In this document: positions 8,115-15,322 of the stretch, in pieces
Position numbering within the stretch: position 1 is the stretch's first letter
Layout: every line of letters starts with the position of its first letter
NCBI GenBank assembly: GCA_902769585.1
Contig: CACXPT010000009.1
Coordinates: 1 to 52,889, forward strand
Reading direction: 5' to 3'
DNA length: 52,889 nt
Origin: an uncultured bacterium
Lineage (GTDB): Bacteria; Verrucomicrobiota; Kiritimatiellia; RFP12; UBA1067
Made by a program: the position numbers and the translations under genes
The notes under the pieces: generated by a model
Told to the model about the DNA's origin: nothing
The model's input: only the letters and a program-made list of their open reading frames with translations
Database searches by the model: none

Positions 8115-8386
8115 TCGATTGGGATGCGAAAGGCATCCGCAAGCTCGCGTACCGCGAGCGCGGCAAGGACTACAACCACTCCACGTTCTGCGACCTCGTG
8201 ATCGCCGGTCTCTGCGGCATCGTCCCGCAGGCCGACGGCAAGGTCGTCGTGAAGCCGCTCGCCCCCGAGGAATGGGACTGGTGGTGCGTCGACGGCGTCC
8301 GCTACCACGGCCGCGACGTCACGGTGCTCTTCGACCGCGACGGCAAGCACTACGGCAAGGGCAAGGGCCTCGTCGTCATTGAATAG
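7622..8386 (+). CDS. C-terminal part of the two-domain glycosidase (GH63/MGH1-like barrel)
   Basis: Continuation of the preceding gene in the other frame, with no start codon of its own. The product reads KDRLWNAKKSFF, GYAPFYFGMPL, then HECLWNGPSWPYATSVALTAL, the hallmark of the (alpha/alpha)6 catalytic barrel of GH63-like and mannosylglycerate-hydrolase-like enzymes. It ends with a small beta-domain (CVDGVRYHGRDVTVLFDRDG) and a TAG at 8384-8386. Adding one A in the A-run at 7626-7628 joins the frames. However, the helix between GDAALAE and DRLWN also looks several residues short compared with relatives, so a small deletion is as likely as a simple base-call error. Confidence 0.72.
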   Translation, partial: CRKNIKDRLWNAKKSFFCARSVKGELDDVCELHGYAPFYFGMPLGAEYSAAWKPLLAETGFAAPKGLTFPARNTPGFDLSYDLSRHECLWNGPSWPYATSVALTALYETLQSGADIPATRADFARLLKQYAAQHVRVREDGKTVPWIDENLDPFTGEWLARKIMIDWDAKGIRKLAYRERGKDYNHSTFCDLVIAGLCGIVPQADGKVVVKPLAPEEWDWWCVDGVRYHGRDVTVLFDRDGKHYGKGKGLVVIE

Positions 8387-8390
8387 CGGC

Positions 8391-8564
8391 GCGGGAGGGT
8401 CGCGCTCCCGCGCGACCGCATGACGGGAGGGACGCAATTTATTGCGTCCGCAACGGTAGGGTCACGCGTCCCGCGCGCCCCATCGGGAGGGTCGCAACTT
8501 GTTGCGACCGCATGGACAGCCGCCTTCTAGGCGGCTCTTGTAAGGCGCGTTGTCCTCAACGCGC
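8391..8564. repeat. Cluster of modular short palindromes downstream of the RAYT gene
   Basis: Five palindromes follow one another: GTCGCGCTCCCGCGCGAC (8399-8416), GACGCAATTTATTGCGTC (8431-8448), GTCGCAACTTGTTGCGAC (8491-8508), AGCCGCCTTCTAGGCGGCT (8518-8536) and GCGCGTTGTCCTCAACGCGC (8545-8564). The first three are preceded by GGGAGGG and followed by CCGCA. The same units recur at seven other intergenic or coding sites in the window. This fills the gap between the glycosidase and the RAYT stop codon; no gene is seen in it. Confidence 0.9.
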
Positions 8565-8572
8565 AAAGGATA

Positions 8573-9814
8573 TTATCGTCCAAGTGCCTTCAGCATGGCA
8601 GCTAGCATGCCGTTGGGCGAAATATCGCCGGCCCAGATTTCCTCGGCATGGCGCAAGACATACTCGTTGCACCATGTGGCAACCTTCTTGTTGAGGCGCG
8701 AATTGGGCGGCTGCGGCGAAAGCAGAAGCGCCCGCCCACTGTGGCAGGCGGCAAGCAATGCAGGCTGAAGTTCGCTTTCTTGCGGTATGCCCTGTGGAAT
8801 CACCTGTATCACGCGCCGCCCTTTAGCCAGTGCGCGGCGCAAGGCTTCGCGCTCCTGCGCACTTGTAAAGGTTGATATTATGGCAGATTCTGGGGCTGAA
8901 GCCCCACGCCCCGATATTCCCTCGCCCATATCGGAGCGGCGGGCTTCGGGATTCGCAATGCCCCCCATATCGGGGTGGCGGGCTTCAGGATTCGCCATGC
9001 CGCCCATATCGGAGCGGCGGGCTTTCGGCACATCCTCCACGCCCATATCGGAGCGGCGGGCTTTCGGCACATCCTCCACGCCCATATCGGAGCGGCGGGC
9101 TTTAGCCCGCGCATCCCGCCAAATCAACCGTGGCTTCAGATCGCTCGCCCAGAACCCTTGCGAAGCCACAAATGCGATTCGCGGGCCGCGCAGCAGCTCC
9201 AGATTTCCAAAAGAGTATTGTGTAACCACCCCAAATCTGTCGCGAGTCCAGTTCTTTGGATTTTCGCGGATATACTTGCGATAGGCCGCGAGCTGCTCTT
9301 CGCTTGTTACGATCTTGTCCCAGTAGTCGAATTGCCACAGGTGTTCGCCTATATCCTCTACCAGTCCGGCGCGGCGCATCTTGCCGTAGATATAGCCGGT
9401 GCCGCCCTTGAAGCGGCTCAGGAGAAAACCGAGGTGGTGTTCCTTGTTCGTGGGGCGGTAGTGGATGCGCAAGATTGCATGGAAGTGGTTCGGCATAAGC
9501 ACGAATTCGTCGAGTTCGAGCTCGGGATATTTCGCGGGCAGCTCGCGCCAATACGCCTCCACACGTTGTCCAAGCTCGTTCAGTTCGCATTTTTCGCCCA
9601 CTATTGCGCCGAAGACAGATTTGTTGCGAGCCACCTGGAATGTCACGAAGAACCAGCCGTTGCGATAATTGATGCTCGCGTTCCTGAGCGACTTGCGAAA
9701 CAGCGGTGACTCGCCATCGACAGATGGCCCACTCTCATCGCCTTGAGAGAGTTCCTTTCGCGCAAGCTGAATTGCCTTGCGCCCTCGTGAACCACTTATT
9801 GGTTTCATACACAT
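8573..9814 (-). CDS. REP-associated tyrosine transposase (RAYT) with C-terminal DprA-like domain
   Basis: A 413-residue Y1 transposase of the IS200/TnpA-REP group. Residues 50-65 read NGWFFVTFQVARN, the two-histidine motif is MPNHFHAILRI at 107-117, and the catalytic tyrosine is in AYRKYIRENP near 178-185. Residues 238-297 are five copies of a 13-residue repeat (KARRSDMGVEDVP type) translated from a DNA iteron array. The C-terminus (about 310-413) has GRRVIQVIPQG, GRALLLSPQPP and a later CNEYVLRHAEEIW...SPNGMLAAML. This resembles a DprA/LOG-type Rossmann domain that I recall on some other RAYTs. RAYTs cut and move REP palindromes as single strands. The start codon is six bases after a -10 box. 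The transposase call is firm; the DprA likeness is an inference. Confidence 0.85.
   Translation of the reverse strand: MCMKPISGSRGRKAIQLARKELSQGDESGPSVDGESPLFRKSLRNASINYRNGWFFVTFQVARNKSVFGAIVGEKCELNELGQRVEAYWRELPAKYPELELDEFVLMPNHFHAILRIHYRPTNKEHHLGFLLSRFKGGTGYIYGKMRRAGLVEDIGEHLWQFDYWDKIVTSEEQLAAYRKYIRENPKNWTRDRFGVVTQYSFGNLELLRGPRIAFVASQGFWASDLKPRLIWRDARAKARRSDMGVEDVPKARRSDMGVEDVPKARRSDMGGMANPEARHPDMGGIANPEARRSDMGEGISGRGASAPESAIISTFTSAQEREALRRALAKGRRVIQVIPQGIPQESELQPALLAACHSGRALLLSPQPPNSRLNKKVATWCNEYVLRHAEEIWAGDISPNGMLAAMLKALGR
8924..9116. repeat. 39-bp iteron array (5 units) inside the RAYT gene
   Basis: Five copies at an exact 39-bp period (unit anchors 8928, 8967, 9006, 9045, 9084) share the core CCCATATCGGAGCGGCGGGC. 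The last unit ends in the hairpin GCGGGCTTTAGCCCGC. The left edge is preceded by another hairpin, GGGGCTGAAGCCCC. Because 39 is a multiple of three the array is translated without breaking the RAYT frame. There are no unique spacers, so it is not a CRISPR array. Confidence 0.95.
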
Positions 9815-9820
9815 GCGCGC

Positions 9821-9829
9821 ATTATACCA
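9821..9829 (-). promoter_or_regulatory. Extended -10 promoter of the RAYT gene, probable leaderless start
   Basis: TGGTATAAT on the minus strand, its last T at 9821 and the ATG beginning at 9814. The predicted transcription start is the start codon itself. Confidence 0.6.
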
Positions 9830-9900
9830 CAATCCCGATTCGGCAATATGCCGATGTGAGTTGTTTCTCGAGCCGCCATCGCTTGTATTGGCGGCGGCAT

Positions 9901-10075
9901 GCCTGTATCGGAGCGGTGGCCTGCAGCATCGACATGCCTGTATCGGAGCGGCGGCCCGCAGCATCGGCGCGCCTGTATCGGAGCGGCGACCCGCAGCATC
10001 GGCATGCCTGTATCGGAGCGGCGGACTGCAGCATCGGCATGCCTGTATCGGAGCTGCGGACTTTAGTCCGCAATC
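9901..10075. repeat. 35-bp iteron array (5 units) upstream of the RAYT gene
   Basis: Five units at exactly 35-bp period (starting 9901, 9936, 9971, 10006, 10041) share GCCTGTATCGGAGCGGCG with the array inside the gene. The last unit ends in the hairpin TGCGGACTTTAGTCCGCA. A GCCGCCA...TGGCGGC inverted repeat lies at the left edge (9872-9895). The remainder of the 9815-10213 gap holds the RAYT promoter and palindromes; there is no gene. Confidence 0.95.
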
Positions 10076-10101
10076 GCGCCAATTGCGCCAATCATCCTGC
10101 T

Positions 10102-10243
10102 GTCGCAACTTATTGCGACCGTATGGGGAGGGACGCGCTCCCGCGCGTCCGCAATTGACTGGGACAGCCGCCATCTTGGCGGCTCTGGTAGGGTGCGCGC
10201 CCCGCGCGCGCCGCTACGGCAACTCCACAACCACCTTGAAGAA
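10102..10243. repeat. Palindrome cluster and left 118-bp direct repeat flanking the abiE module
   Basis: Palindromes at 10102-10119, 10132-10149 and 10165-10183 belong to the window-wide modular family. Bases 10126-10243 match 11999-12116 with few differences and no gaps. That repeat covers the palindromes plus the last codons of the FFKVVVELP coding module. The two copies bracket the toxin-antitoxin genes. Confidence 0.88.
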
Positions 10244-10507
10244 CCGCATGGTGGGGCGAGCCGTCCCCGGCGAGCCGCCATCTTCCGGCACCTCCGCCCA
10301 CGGCCCCTCCAGCCTATCCGCCCCCTTCACCACGGCCCGTATCTCCGCGCCCGTCCAGCGGTTCGTTTTCGGCTCCCACTCCACCTTCGGCTTGCCGTCC
10401 ACCATCTCGATGGACACGATGCGGAAGTCGTTCGTGGCATCCGTCGGATCAAGCCCCAGCGCGTAGCACTCCGCCGCCGTCCGCCCGTTCGCCGCCATAA
10501 GACTCAA
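10214..10507 (-). CDS. Stranded C-terminal module of a secreted protein (gene remnant)
   Basis: Encodes about 95 residues that consist only of the module found at the C-terminus of the 12087-13970 protein and inside the giant 28767-33623 protein: ANG, then CYALGLDP, then DGKPKVEWEP, then RFFKVVVELP at the end. There is no signal peptide and no other domain. It begins right at the abiEii stop, with a TTG overlapping the TGA (10507) or an ATG at 10498. It is most likely the leftover 3' end of a larger surface-protein gene that was cut when the abiE module arrived. If translated, it would be coupled to the toxin gene. No function is proposed. Confidence 0.6.
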   Translation of the reverse strand: MSLMAANGRTAAECYALGLDPTDATNDFRIVSIEMVDGKPKVEWEPKTNRWTGAEIRAVVKGADRLEGPWAEVPEDGGSPGTARPTMRFFKVVVELP

Positions 10508-11313
10508 CGTACGACCTTCCGCAAATACGCCAATACGGAATCTGCGACTTCCTTCGGCGGCAGTCCTAACCAGTTAGACCTTGGCGATGCCATGGCCTGT
10601 AGAAATCGTCTGCTGCTGAATGTCTTTGCAATCGAATCAATGATCCGCGCCGGTTCGCGCAAGGGACATTTCTTGTTGTGCAGAATCATCGCATCCACAA
10701 ACTGCTTCAATCGGCGCCGACTAACCACCCCCGACAGATAATGCAGGTCGAACACGTCCTTTGTCCGAGTTGACATCGCTCCGTGCCGGATAAGGCTCAA
10801 CAACTTTTCTGCGAAGATCTGCTCACATGAATTCGAATAGAGCGTCGCCTTTCTCTCTTCCGCCAGCGCACTGAACCGACGCTCAACCTGACGCAGGTCG
10901 CCGTGGGTATGGACCCCGATGTCTATCTTCGTCCGCACAGGATTCTTGGTTGATCCGTCCGATATGTCAAGATAGACCCTCTTGCCGCGATAATCGTCCT
11001 GGCGCAGTTCAAGGATCGTCCCGAATATCGACATCTTGAATCCCGTCAGCCGAGCCCACCTCGCCACAACCCTTCTTACGGACGTGTCCGATATCGAACA
11101 ATGGATGAAGTCAACGTCAATGTCCATGGTTGTCCGCCTGACAGCCTTCGTCAACTCGCACATCACAACGCCGCCCTTCACCGTGCAGTTCTTCTTGAAA
11201 CCGCTTTTGTACATGGCAAGCAAAATCGCGTCATGCGCAACCTTTGCCTGTGCCTCGGCCACGCGATACCCGGCCTTGGCTAGGTCGGCCAGCTGCTCGG
11301 CGAACGACTTCAT
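10504..11313 (-). CDS. abiEii: AbiEii-family nucleotidyltransferase toxin
   Basis: Toxin of a type IV (AbiE) toxin-antitoxin and phage-abortive-infection system; family members are nucleotidyltransferases whose activity stops growth. In the 269-residue product the nucleotidyltransferase motifs are visible: VKGGVVM near residue 46, TTMDIDVDF near 61-69 with the two metal aspartates, and TKIDIGV near 128-134. The EQIFAEKLLSLIRHG...TRTKDVFDLHYL stretch is the usual AbiEii helix segment. The ATG at 11313 overlaps the antitoxin stop by one base (TGATG), so the two are coupled. The codon use is slightly less GC-rich than that of the housekeeping genes around it, in line with horizontal transfer. 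Confidence 0.88.
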   Translation of the reverse strand: MKSFAEQLADLAKAGYRVAEAQAKVAHDAILLAMYKSGFKKNCTVKGGVVMCELTKAVRRTTMDIDVDFIHCSISDTSVRRVVARWARLTGFKMSIFGTILELRQDDYRGKRVYLDISDGSTKNPVRTKIDIGVHTHGDLRQVERRFSALAEERKATLYSNSCEQIFAEKLLSLIRHGAMSTRTKDVFDLHYLSGVVSRRRLKQFVDAMILHNKKCPLREPARIIDSIAKTFSSRRFLQAMASPRSNWLGLPPKEVADSVLAYLRKVVR

Positions 11314-11873
11314 CAGAACACCTCCTCGTAGATTATCGACTCAATTGCGTCGCGCCGTGCGAAGTGGGCGAGATAATCGGCTATCTTGTACGCCTCCAGC
11401 TCGGACGACTTCCGCCGGAAGGAAAGCACAACCTCCTTGTACAGATCTGGTGCAAGCTTTCCCTTCATTCTCGCGGTCTCGATCAGAAGCCGTTCGAGGT
11501 CGAAAGTCCTCACCCTGTCGCCGCAGTAGTCTATCGTCGTCACGCCAACCCCTTCGGTTCCGCTTGGCATATAGAACTGCTTCACCAGCGGATCACGAAT
11601 CGGTCTTGCGCCGTGGGCTGTCGCCATGTAGTAGAACTCCGGCACCATGTCCGTAAGGTCATGATAGAAGTACGCACTGTCGAACGTCATGACGGCGTTC
11701 GGATGCCGCCACTGGACAATCTCAAGCTCGTTTTCCGCACCCGTGTCCGAATACACGCCGACGCCGAGTTTCCAGAGACTACCAGCCGCGACCGCCTTGT
11801 CTATCTGATAAGGCGACCCGAATCGTTTCCTGCACTCTGCGAATGAATAGAGCATTTTACCATTCGTCGGCAT
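11313..11873 (-). CDS. abiEi: AbiEi-family antitoxin / transcriptional regulator
   Basis: Partner of AbiEii. Family members have an N-terminal winged helix that represses their own operon and a C-terminal antitoxin domain. The 186-residue product begins MPTNGKMLYSFAECRKRFG, followed by IDKAVAAGSLWKLGVGVYSD, the typical wing segment of AbiEi (start of a helix-turn-helix at about residues 10-45), and later VTTIDYCGDRVRTFDLERLLIETARM. The start at 11873 follows AGGAGAA with only two bases of spacing; the ATG at 11855 is an alternative. A perfect 13-bp palindrome overlaps the promoter, a likely operator for autoregulation. Confidence 0.82.
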   Translation of the reverse strand: MPTNGKMLYSFAECRKRFGSPYQIDKAVAAGSLWKLGVGVYSDTGAENELEIVQWRHPNAVMTFDSAYFYHDLTDMVPEFYYMATAHGARPIRDPLVKQFYMPSGTEGVGVTTIDYCGDRVRTFDLERLLIETARMKGKLAPDLYKEVVLSFRRKSSELEAYKIADYLAHFARRDAIESIIYEEVF

Positions 11874-11895
11874 TTCTCCTGTTTTTGCCGACGGT

Positions 11896-11908
11896 TGGTA
11901 TAATACCA
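11896..11908. promoter_or_regulatory. Palindromic promoter/operator of abiEi-abiEii
   Basis: TGGTATAATACCA is a perfect inverted repeat. Read on the minus strand it gives TGGTATTAT as an extended -10 box with a leader of about 20 nt before the AbiEi ATG. Read on the plus strand it also forms TGGTATAAT, although no plus-strand gene follows. A protein bound to the palindrome would cover the -10 box. Confidence 0.55.
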
Positions 11909-11961
11909 CAATCCGATTCTCCCCGCAACGGGGAACGCGGAACATCCCCGCGGAACCGCAT

Positions 11962-12116
11962 CGGGAGGGACGCAATTTATTGCGTCCGCAACGATAACGG
12001 GAGGGACGCGCTCCCGCGCGTCCGCCCCTGACCGTGACAGCCGCCATCTTGGCGGCTATGGTAGGGCGCGCACCCCGCGCACGCCGCTACGGCAACTCCA
12101 CAACCACCTTGAAGAA
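11962..12116. repeat. Palindrome cluster and right 118-bp direct repeat flanking the abiE module
   Basis: Contains GACGCAATTTATTGCGTC, GACGCGCTCCCGCGCGTC and AGCCGCCATCTTGGCGGCT. Bases 11999-12116 are the second copy of the direct repeat at 10126-10243. The end of the repeat lies inside the 3' end of the chitobiase-repeat protein gene. Confidence 0.88.
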
Positions 12117-13970
12117 ACGGTGGGCGGAATTCGTCGGACATTCCCACTCTACTCCATCCGTCAGGTTCGTCTTGCCCCAGATGGTGTACGTGCGTTCTAT
12201 TCCGTTCGTGTTGAGGTCGGGCGACCATGTGATCTGAGGAACGCCATCCACCATCTCGATCGCCGCCGTGAACTTCGCCGTCTCGTTCGTCGGACTGATT
12301 CCCGCAACATAGCATTCCCATACCTTGTTGTACCCATTGGCCGCCGTTGCCTTTGCCGCCGCCTCGTAGGCATCAAACTCATCAACGATCTCGGGATCGT
12401 GCTGCAAGAGCCAAACATACGGAACCGGCACGGACGTCGTCTTCGTCTCGGTGTAGTCCGACGTCCAACCATAACCCGCGACATACGCGGCATCATCCCC
12501 ATCGCTTTCCACATCGTCCTTCTTGTAAGTCCACGTGACCGTATGCTCGCCGACACCCTCAATTCGCACGGACTCATTCGTCCACGAATTGATACCGTCG
12601 CGCCACAACAGTACAGTGCCGTCAACAGCGAACTCCGCATGATCCCAATCATACTGCCCGCCCGAATCCTCGCATGAGGTCCGCCACGAGAATGTCAGCG
12701 TTCCTGGCCCCATCACCTTCGTCTCAAGGACTGACTCCTGGCTGTCCGTGATCGCGCCGGACTTCATCGCCTCGCCGTTAGGCGCGGTCGCATCCACAAC
12801 CCGCGTCCAACCGAGCCCGCCGTTTCCGTTCGTCGTGAACCCGTGGTCGGGCTTGCCCATCGTATCGCCGATGCTCCATACCTTGACGATTTCCTGTGTC
12901 GCCACAGCGGAGTCGCGATAATCATACTTCACCGCATACGCTTTGACCGTACAACCGTCCGTCACGTAGAACGGCCCAGCGTACACTTCTGAATTTGAGT
13001 CTGGCGCGCTTCCATCAAGTGTGTAGCGAATAGTCGCCCCCTCGGTCGCACACGATATCACGATCTTGGTCTTTGACCCAGTAAACGAATTCGCCGCCTC
13101 GATCTGCGGAATCGCGACATCCGTCCAAACGCGCGTAATGTTCGCCGTGACCACAGCGGAATCAAAGAACTGGTCACCAAACGCCTTAGCCTTCACCACA
13201 GTAGAATCGACAAGCGTGAACGGCCCCTCGTAAACTGGGCTCTCGCTCGTCGGATCGCTTCCGTCTATCGTGTATCGTAACACACCATCCTCGCCTTGCC
13301 AGTCAATTGACACCACCTGCCCGGCCCAATCAAATGTCGAACCGTCAATAGGTGTAATCACAGGATCACCGCATTGTCCAAGTGCATACTCTGCTGTCAC
13401 GACACCACTTAACAGGCCGTCCTTTTCTGCAATCGCCTTGACTGTCGTCTTACCATTGATTCGAAAGCGACGATACACAGGACTATTGACCGTTGGTTCG
13501 CTCCCATCCGTCGTATAGTGAATCGTTGCCCCTTCCGTTGGACACGAGATCAACACCGCAAGTGACGAGTCAAATATCGTGCCGCTTTGTGGACTGAAAG
13601 CCGGGTCTCTCCCCTCCACAAGAAGTGTCACCGTTAACGTCTCACCAATCTGTTCTCCACCCAACATCACCTTGTGCGTCAGCGTATAGGTGCCGTTCCA
13701 TAAAGGAGCCCAATCAACATATCCACTACCTGATGCGGAACTCAGCGTCTCGCCGTTCACCGCCACAACAGCCGTTGCCCCTGATGCCGCGCCATCTACC
13801 CAAGCGGTCGAATAGCAGACCATCTCGGTCATCGCTGCCGTACGAATCCCGGATGCGAGATTGAGTAGCACAGGTGTACTCGTACCCTCGCACAATGTAG
13901 TGCCATGTACCGAAAGAACCGCACTCATGGTAACGGCAACAAAGCAACTCTTTATGACAAGCCTGTTCAT
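12087..13970 (-). CDS. Secreted surface protein with three chitobiase-C-terminal-like repeats and C-terminal FFKVVVELP module
   Basis: A 627-residue protein with a signal peptide (MNRLVIKSCFVAVTMSAVLS) and AAGGAG before the ATG at 13970. From about residue 125 there are three repeats of the CHB_HEX_C type, each with a TIHYTTDGSEP-like core (TEGATIHYTTDGSEP, DGVLRYTIDGSDPTSESP, TEGATIRYTLDGSAPDSNSE). A beta-sandwich segment resembling a carbohydrate-binding or MAM-like domain follows (GPGTLTFSWRTSCEDSGG and EHTVTWTYKKD). The last 90 residues are the shared module ending HRFFKVVVELP. It probably sits on the cell surface and binds or displays sugars; no enzyme active site is seen. It lies 80 bases downstream of the SUMF1 gene and is probably in the same operon. 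Confidence 0.78.
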   Translation of the reverse strand: MNRLVIKSCFVAVTMSAVLSVHGTTLCEGTSTPVLLNLASGIRTAAMTEMVCYSTAWVDGAASGATAVVAVNGETLSSASGSGYVDWAPLWNGTYTLTHKVMLGGEQIGETLTVTLLVEGRDPAFSPQSGTIFDSSLAVLISCPTEGATIHYTTDGSEPTVNSPVYRRFRINGKTTVKAIAEKDGLLSGVVTAEYALGQCGDPVITPIDGSTFDWAGQVVSIDWQGEDGVLRYTIDGSDPTSESPVYEGPFTLVDSTVVKAKAFGDQFFDSAVVTANITRVWTDVAIPQIEAANSFTGSKTKIVISCATEGATIRYTLDGSAPDSNSEVYAGPFYVTDGCTVKAYAVKYDYRDSAVATQEIVKVWSIGDTMGKPDHGFTTNGNGGLGWTRVVDATAPNGEAMKSGAITDSQESVLETKVMGPGTLTFSWRTSCEDSGGQYDWDHAEFAVDGTVLLWRDGINSWTNESVRIEGVGEHTVTWTYKKDDVESDGDDAAYVAGYGWTSDYTETKTTSVPVPYVWLLQHDPEIVDEFDAYEAAAKATAANGYNKVWECYVAGISPTNETAKFTAAIEMVDGVPQITWSPDLNTNGIERTYTIWGKTNLTDGVEWECPTNSAHRFFKVVVELP

Positions 13971-14050
13971 GGAGACTCTCCTTCTTGTGTTTTTAACATT
14001 CGTAGCATTGACGGCACCGTGTCTGTACACCCGCTTTTGCGCTCCGCTGG

Positions 14051-15316
14051 TTATTGATTTTGCAGGTTCCCGACAAGTCGGAAACCGTTGTCGCGATCCT
14101 CGTTTGACGACAAGCTGACGCCACGGTAGGACGATGTACATTCGTCCCCGTTGCTGCCCCGGCAGCCGCCGCGCTTCACCCGATAATTCCCCGAGGTTGC
14201 CCCCTTGGGATCCGTGCCATACGACAAGGTACCTTTCCAGTCAAGACATAACTCCCACACGTTACCACTCATGTCGTAAAGTCCCCAAGCATTCGCCGTC
14301 TTTGTTCCGACAGGATGTGTCGAGTAGCTGGAGTTGTTGTAATACCATGCGTAGTTACCGCTCATTGAATTTCCCCAGTAGTAGGTAGTCGTCGTTCCAG
14401 CACGGCATGCATACTCCCACTGCGCCTCGGTCGGCAGATCTAAGTCAAGCCCGGTACGAGCACGCAACTTGCCCATGAACGAATCCGTATCTACGGCGGA
14501 GGATGACGGCCACTTCGCGCCCTTCGACGACCCACGGATCATAGCGTATGACACATAATGTACTGGGTAAGTATTGCCCTTGCCGAATGAAGTAGAGGAA
14601 CATGGATTGCTTCCCATGACAAGTTCCCACTGTTTCTGGGTCACTTCGAACACACCCATGTAGAACGGCTTAGTGAGAGTGACGTAGGAAGAGTTCTGCA
14701 TCTTATATGTTCCTCCATCGAGCCGCCGTAACACAAGCTTTGAGGCCTTGTAGGTATCAATGTTGAATCCGCCGCTGGGCGGCTCTGCAAAGTATATAAC
14801 CGGATATGATGATGCTTTTGATCCTGCGGAGAGATCGATCACGCAATAGGTAGCGGGCGTCGTCTCGCACAAGACCTTGAATACGACATTGCTCGACTTG
14901 AAGGAGAGACCTTCCGCGTCCATGTCCCAGACGATGGCATGCGTTCCTTCCTCAAGGCTCAAGTCCCCCGACAGTTGCGTCGCAATGTTTGTCGTGTTCG
15001 CAACCATATCGATGGCCGATACCGTCAGCGAAGTAAACACCGCTCGTTGCTTCGCCTCCGCCGCGATGTCGCCCGTTATCGTGTATGAGATATCAACCTT
15101 CCCATTCCACGGATATCGCTGCTGCGCCGTCACACCCGTAATCGTCGGCGCAATGGCGAACGCCATCTGTCCCGCAATTATCACCATCACAGCAAGTAAT
15201 CCTTTGCAGGACAGACACCCTCGTTTCGGCATTGCTATCGATGCGCATCTCCAGTCGTCAGACCATTCATGCGGATTCCTCGCATACGACTTTTCATAGG
15301 AATTTTCTTTTGGCAT
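14051..15316 (-). CDS. Secreted SUMF1/formylglycine-generating-enzyme-fold protein
   Basis: The 421-residue product has a membrane or signal segment (GLLAVMVIIAGQMAFA near residue 40), a beta-rich segment, and then a C-terminal SUMF1 domain. This is shown by TLTKPFYMGVFEVTQKQWELVMG, LDLDLPTEAQWEYACRAGT, GNVWELCLDW, YRVKRGGC and EDRDNGFRLV. In this family only some members activate sulfatases; no sulfatase gene is near, and many gut PVC members are simply surface proteins with this fold. AGAGGTAG before the ATG at 15316 supports that start. An ATG at 15232 would give a more standard signal peptide. The start is six bases after the stop of the unknown gene upstream, so both belong to one operon. 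Confidence 0.85.
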   Translation of the reverse strand: MPKENSYEKSYARNPHEWSDDWRCASIAMPKRGCLSCKGLLAVMVIIAGQMAFAIAPTITGVTAQQRYPWNGKVDISYTITGDIAAEAKQRAVFTSLTVSAIDMVANTTNIATQLSGDLSLEEGTHAIVWDMDAEGLSFKSSNVVFKVLCETTPATYCVIDLSAGSKASSYPVIYFAEPPSGGFNIDTYKASKLVLRRLDGGTYKMQNSSYVTLTKPFYMGVFEVTQKQWELVMGSNPCSSTSFGKGNTYPVHYVSYAMIRGSSKGAKWPSSSAVDTDSFMGKLRARTGLDLDLPTEAQWEYACRAGTTTTYYWGNSMSGNYAWYYNNSSYSTHPVGTKTANAWGLYDMSGNVWELCLDWKGTLSYGTDPKGATSGNYRVKRGGCRGSNGDECTSSYRGVSLSSNEDRDNGFRLVGNLQNQ

Positions 15317-15322
15317 GGTTTT

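Noticed and set aside
8924..10075. The two iteron arrays as CRISPR arrays
   Set aside because: The units are joined directly with no unique spacers, and no cas gene is near. The period and hairpin ends fit REP/iteron elements instead.
14051..15316. SUMF1-domain protein as a sulfatase-activating enzyme
   Set aside because: The fold is clear, but no sulfatase is in the window and the protein carries an exported N-terminus and extra beta domain, so the activating role is not supported.
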